64,000 nucleotides of DNA from contig NW_005198391.1 of NCBI RefSeq assembly GCF_000372725.1, positions 486,875 to 550,874 on the forward strand, read 5' to 3'. The position numbers and the translations under genes are program-made. Positions 61,402 to 64,000 of the stretch are shown here, in pieces. Each line of letters opens with the position of its first letter. Position 1 is the stretch's first letter. The notes under the pieces were generated by a model, which saw only the letters and a list, made by a program, of their open reading frames with translations, searched no databases and was not told the origin of the DNA. The stretch is from Emiliania huxleyi CCMP1516. Taxonomy: Eukaryota; Haptophyta; Isochrysidales; Noelaerhabdaceae.

Positions 61402-61935
61402 GGATGCAGTCGCCCCTGGGTAGGGCACCTGCTTGCCAGCTGGGATGCGCGTGCCGCCCTCAGCGTACGACATGCTGTGCCACGCGGAGCACCGAGGGCA
61501 GGAGAGGCCATTGAGCTCGCCCTTCAGTCGCCCGTGCTCCGCATAGACCGTTGGAGATGAGCATTTGTCAGCCCGCTTGACCACCAGGGGTACCGCCTCC
61601 CCAGCGAGGCCACACGCCACGCAGTGCTCCACGTCCGGCACGAGCCGAACGGTCTTGCGGCTCGGGTCGTCGCGAAGCTGGGAGGCAAGCCGATCGACAA
61701 TGGGCAGCTTGCTTAGCAGATACCGCACCGCAGGAGCGGAGAGGCCTGCCGGCATCTCCCCAGCAATACGCTCAGCGCGTAAGGGCGTCCCAGGTGGGTA
61801 GAGGTTGAGCGCAACCACGAAGCTGATGAAATCCTCCGCCGAGTTGATTGGGTGGGGCTCCTGCGCGAAGGCACTTGCGCCATCCTTGATGTGTTCGAGC
61901 TCGTTGAGACCGAGATCGTCGAGCCAGCTCGCCAT
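61210..61935 (-). CDS. KDZ-transposon-type cysteine-cluster (CxC) protein, probable transposon remnant
   Basis: From the ATG at 61935 (MASWLDDLGLNELEHIKDGA) an open frame encodes EHCVACGLAGEAVPLVV, ADKCSSPTVYAEHGR, LSCPRCSAWHSMSYAEGG and RRWIHVQTNEV. The paired Cys clusters around a 'vYt..G' strand and a following aromatic strand resemble the CxC5/CxC6 domains fused to Kyakuja-Dileera-Zisupton (KDZ) transposases, which are numerous in fungi and some algae. The catalytic part is not visible here, so it is likely a fragment or an element with a missing half. The 3' end is uncertain because the frame overlaps the plus-strand hypothetical gene. Confidence 0.45.
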   Translation of the reverse strand: MASWLDDLGLNELEHIKDGASAFAQEPHPINSAEDFISFVVALNLYPPGTPLRAERIAGEMPAGLSAPAVRYLLSKLPIVDRLASQLRDDPSRKTVRLVPDVEHCVACGLAGEAVPLVVKRADKCSSPTVYAEHGRLKGELNGLSCPRCSAWHSMSYAEGGTRIPAGKQVPYPGATASSRRWIHVQTNEVPVKDEKCARLCTARVDFDLARLELRPNLLLSDARHAAGFAVARGPLEDAAG

Positions 61936-62429
61936 CGGGGACCGAAAAAGCAGATCCCAGATAACATATCCCGTCACTGTTCTTTCTCTCTGTGATTTCG
62001 TGCTCGATACCCCCGGGTTCGGACGGGGGTACACCTGTTCATTGGCCGGAATGAGCTCATTAGGACGAAGCGGGAGATGTCTTCACACCGCAGAAACCAG
62101 ACCCACAGGCAGATCCCACGGGAAATCGAGGCGGGTGTCCCAGAAAACAGATCCCAGAAAAAACAGAGCGCGCGGCAGAAACCGACCGACCCCTGGGTTT
62201 TCGGCTATGGGAAACCGCGATGGGAAACCGCAGCAGAAACCCTATGGGAAACCGAGGTCTGGTGTCTGCTTTATCCAGGAATGTCGGCCCTGCGCAGCGC
62301 GAACACACGCCGACACCGCCCTCTCACAGGTGTGTGTACTCTACGGCTGCGAGAAACAAGTTTACTGCAACCTGTACCACAGAGCGAGGGAACCGGAAAC
62401 ACCACACACTCAATCGCAAATATATCTCA
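61936..62429. other. Spacer with a short tandem repeat
   Basis: Upstream region of the CxC gene and 3' region of the transporter. It includes the 62205-62253 repeat of tatgggaaaccg; otherwise nothing recognised. Confidence 0.45.
62205..62253. repeat. Degenerate tandem (tatgggaaaccg) repeat
   Basis: Three to four copies of a 12-bp unit, one separated by gcagcagaaaccc. It is not telomeric in type. Confidence 0.65.
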
Positions 62430-63569
62430 TCACACCTCACACACCTCCTCCTCGCACGCCGGGTCGGGAGCGGGCGTGCCCGCGGCGAGGAGCACCGCGG
62501 CCAGGAACGCGGCGCCTCCGAGCAGGCCCTGCGGCCCGATGGTCTCGCCCAGCACGGCAAGCGAGAGGAGGGCCGCCCACAGAGGGCCAGACGCGTACAC
62601 GACCTGCGCTCTCGCCGGCCCGACCGCCTGCTGGCCGCCCACCTGCAGGAAGGGCGCCACGCCGTTGACGACGATGCCGCTCCAGAGCACGAGGGGCGCG
62701 AGAGCCACCAGATCGCTCGGCGTGACGCTCTCGACAAACTGGCGCGCGTCCGCATATGCCAGCAGCGGCACCGCCGTCACCGCCAGCGCCGCCTGCGCCG
62801 CCACCTTGTTTTGGATCAGTCGAAGAGGAGTGACGCGCTTGCCCCACACAAAGAGGCGGAGGTCGTACAGCGCGTAGCAGAGCGCGGCCGCGACGCACGA
62901 GGCGTCGCCAGAGAGGGAGGCGGCCGCGTCGGAGGGGTCGGCCGTGAAGATAGCCAGGCCGACCAGCGCGGTGCCGACGGCGGCCCAAATCCGCGGCGGT
63001 ATGGGGACGCCCTGGAAGGCTTGCGCGACCGGGACGAGGAGGGTCGTGAGCTGTATCAGGAACGCGCCGTGGTCGGCGGAGGTGAGCGACAGGCCGTACA
63101 GGTTGAAGCTCGTGCCGACGCACTTGACGAGGCCGAGCTCCGCCCCGGCGCGTAGCGACTCCCTGTTCAACTCGCTCGTCGCACTCGCCTCGATCGACGC
63201 GGGTGCCGGCACGCCCCGCAGCAGCGGCGCACCCACGATCAGGCCGCTGAGCGCCGTCCCACTCGCGACGGCATTGACGAGCAGAGGCGGCGGCACGTGC
63301 TCGACCGAGGTGAAGGCGGAGCGGAGCACCGGTGAGTTGGAGGCAAAGAGAAGGGTGACAAAGCTGACGGTGGCGAGGCCGCGCGAGTACTCCGCGCCCG
63401 TGATGCTCGGGCGGGCAACGACTGGGCTAGCCGCCTCGGCGATTCGCGCCTCCTCTGCACATTGCAGGGTGCCCGATCGCGACGCCGCCACCGATGCGAC
63501 ACTGCGCCACTGATGCGATCGCGGCGGCAGAAGCGCGATGGCGACTACGCTGGGCAGCATCGTCTTCAT
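62430..63569 (-). CDS. DMT-superfamily (EamA-type) membrane transporter
   Basis: 379 residues, intronless, from the ATG at 63569; the frame is open 63 codons further but without family-like sequence. The N-terminal 60 residues (MKTMLPSVVAIALLPPRSHQ, then Ser/Ala/Arg-rich) look like a targeting extension. About ten hydrophobic helices follow in two EamA-like halves. ELGLVKCVGTSFNLYGLSLT leads to SADHGAFLIQLTTLLVPVAQ, a typical first-repeat block; VGPARAQVVYASGPLWAALL and SLAVLGETIGPQGLLGGAAF form the second. Plant and algal plastid members move metabolites; the substrate here is unknown. The C-terminus is acidic (CEEEVCEV). Confidence 0.8.
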   Translation of the reverse strand: MKTMLPSVVAIALLPPRSHQWRSVASVAASRSGTLQCAEEARIAEAASPVVARPSITGAEYSRGLATVSFVTLLFASNSPVLRSAFTSVEHVPPPLLVNAVASGTALSGLIVGAPLLRGVPAPASIEASATSELNRESLRAGAELGLVKCVGTSFNLYGLSLTSADHGAFLIQLTTLLVPVAQAFQGVPIPPRIWAAVGTALVGLAIFTADPSDAAASLSGDASCVAAALCYALYDLRLFVWGKRVTPLRLIQNKVAAQAALAVTAVPLLAYADARQFVESVTPSDLVALAPLVLWSGIVVNGVAPFLQVGGQQAVGPARAQVVYASGPLWAALLSLAVLGETIGPQGLLGGAAFLAAVLLAAGTPAPDPACEEEVCEV

Positions 63570-63785
63570 GACGGAGATGCAGCACTCAAAACTTGCTAAT
63601 ATGCAGCAGTGGAGGTAGGATTCTGCTGAGCGGCAAGCGCGCCGGTAGAGGGGTTCGTCGCGCGGCTTGGGTTTTCTGGTGAGCCTGTGTGTGTGCCAGT
63701 GCGCGCCAGTCCGCGCCCTTGTCGTGCCAGTGTGCTGTGAGAGAGGCTTGTATCTCAAGAATTCTTTCTTGTTACTTTTCTTTCT
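63570..63785. other. Upstream region of the DMT transporter
   Basis: Probable promoter/leader of the minus-strand transporter. No other feature seen. Confidence 0.4.
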
Positions 63786-64000
63786 TGAATTTATTTCTTT
63801 CTTTCTTTCTTTAAGAGAGATGCACGAGACAAACTCTCTCTATATGTAGGTACTAGCGCGCCCGCAGCAAAGAATTCCTCGGTTTTCTTTCTTTCTTGTT
63901 CCCTTTCTGTTTTCTTTGTTTCTTTAGATAGGTCCCTCCGTTGAATTTATTTTCTTTCTTTCTTTCTTTAAGAGAGATAGGAAGAGACAAACTCTCTCTC
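63786..64000. repeat. Direct repeat of about 57 bp with TTTC runs
   Basis: gaatttatttctttctttct followed by taagagagatgcacgagaca and aactctctct (63786-63841) recurs at 63943-64000 with few differences. The copies are separated by about 100 bp of (TTTC)-rich sequence. The second copy is cut by the window end. Confidence 0.8.

Overview
The window looks like nuclear DNA of a eukaryotic microalga with a secondary red plastid, most likely a haptophyte (Emiliania/Chrysochromulina/Prymnesium type). The reasons are: very high GC; genes in pieces with short introns (about 70-170 nt); many introns whose donor reads CAG|GC or GAG|GC instead of GT; a plastid zeta-carotene desaturase whose N-terminus carries an ASAF-type targeting motif; an intact Tctex1-type dynein light chain (a flagellate or dynein-using cell); and abundant Pro/Ser-rich extracellular domains, CT/TG microsatellites and transposon debris. 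The species is inference; the secondary-plastid eukaryote is well supported.

Layout. 1-5.7 kb: a Pro-rich fragment, tandem repeats, then a multi-exon type II membrane protein with repeated N-terminal exons and an extracellular MACPF-like plus jacalin-like part. 8.1-9.0 kb: ribosomal protein uS2 (RPSA). 9.7-12.1 kb: a single-pass membrane protein with ASPR repeats and a Cys-rich ectodomain. 12.2-13.9 kb: nested mobile elements. 13.9-15.6 kb: a secreted CAP/PAN protein. 16-17.2 kb: a conserved membrane-anchored unknown, abutted at its 5' side by the tail of a non-LTR retrotransposon (17.2-18.4 kb). 19-21.3 kb: a discoidin-like protein in exons. 22-23 kb: an alpha/beta hydrolase. 23.7-24.7 kb: a duplicated Cys-rich cupredoxin-like protein. 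25.4-28.1 kb: a GT4 glycosyltransferase. 28.6-31.4 kb: an intronless PARP with repeat modules, a ubiquitin-like domain and ankyrin-like repeats. 33.0-33.6 kb: a Tctex1 dynein light chain. 34.0-38.6 kb: an intronless ankyrin-kinase-RING giant, sharing an 88-bp divergent spacer with ZDS (38.7-40.7 kb). 42-45.1 kb: an S15/CocE-type hydrolase disrupted on paper by a 100-N gap and an unmerged contig overlap. 46.9-48.3 kb: a membrane protein. 49.9-50.3 kb: a broken U-box gene. 51.1-52.7 kb: a GT25-like enzyme. 54-57.5 kb: a polytopic membrane protein. 57.8-58.7 kb: a roughly 0.8 kb palindrome built of small hairpins. 58.8-59.8 kb: a CASTOR-like ACT-domain protein. 61-62 kb: a KDZ-transposon-type Cys cluster. 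62.4-63.6 kb: a DMT/EamA transporter.

No operon or shared pathway links the genes. The recurrent themes are secreted or surface proteins, ubiquitin/ADP-ribose/kinase signalling proteins with unusual domain fusions, and continuous mobile-element traffic between them. The most unusual items are the PARP fusion, the ankyrin-kinase-RING fusion, the nested-hairpin palindrome and the membrane-anchored MACPF-like/jacalin protein.
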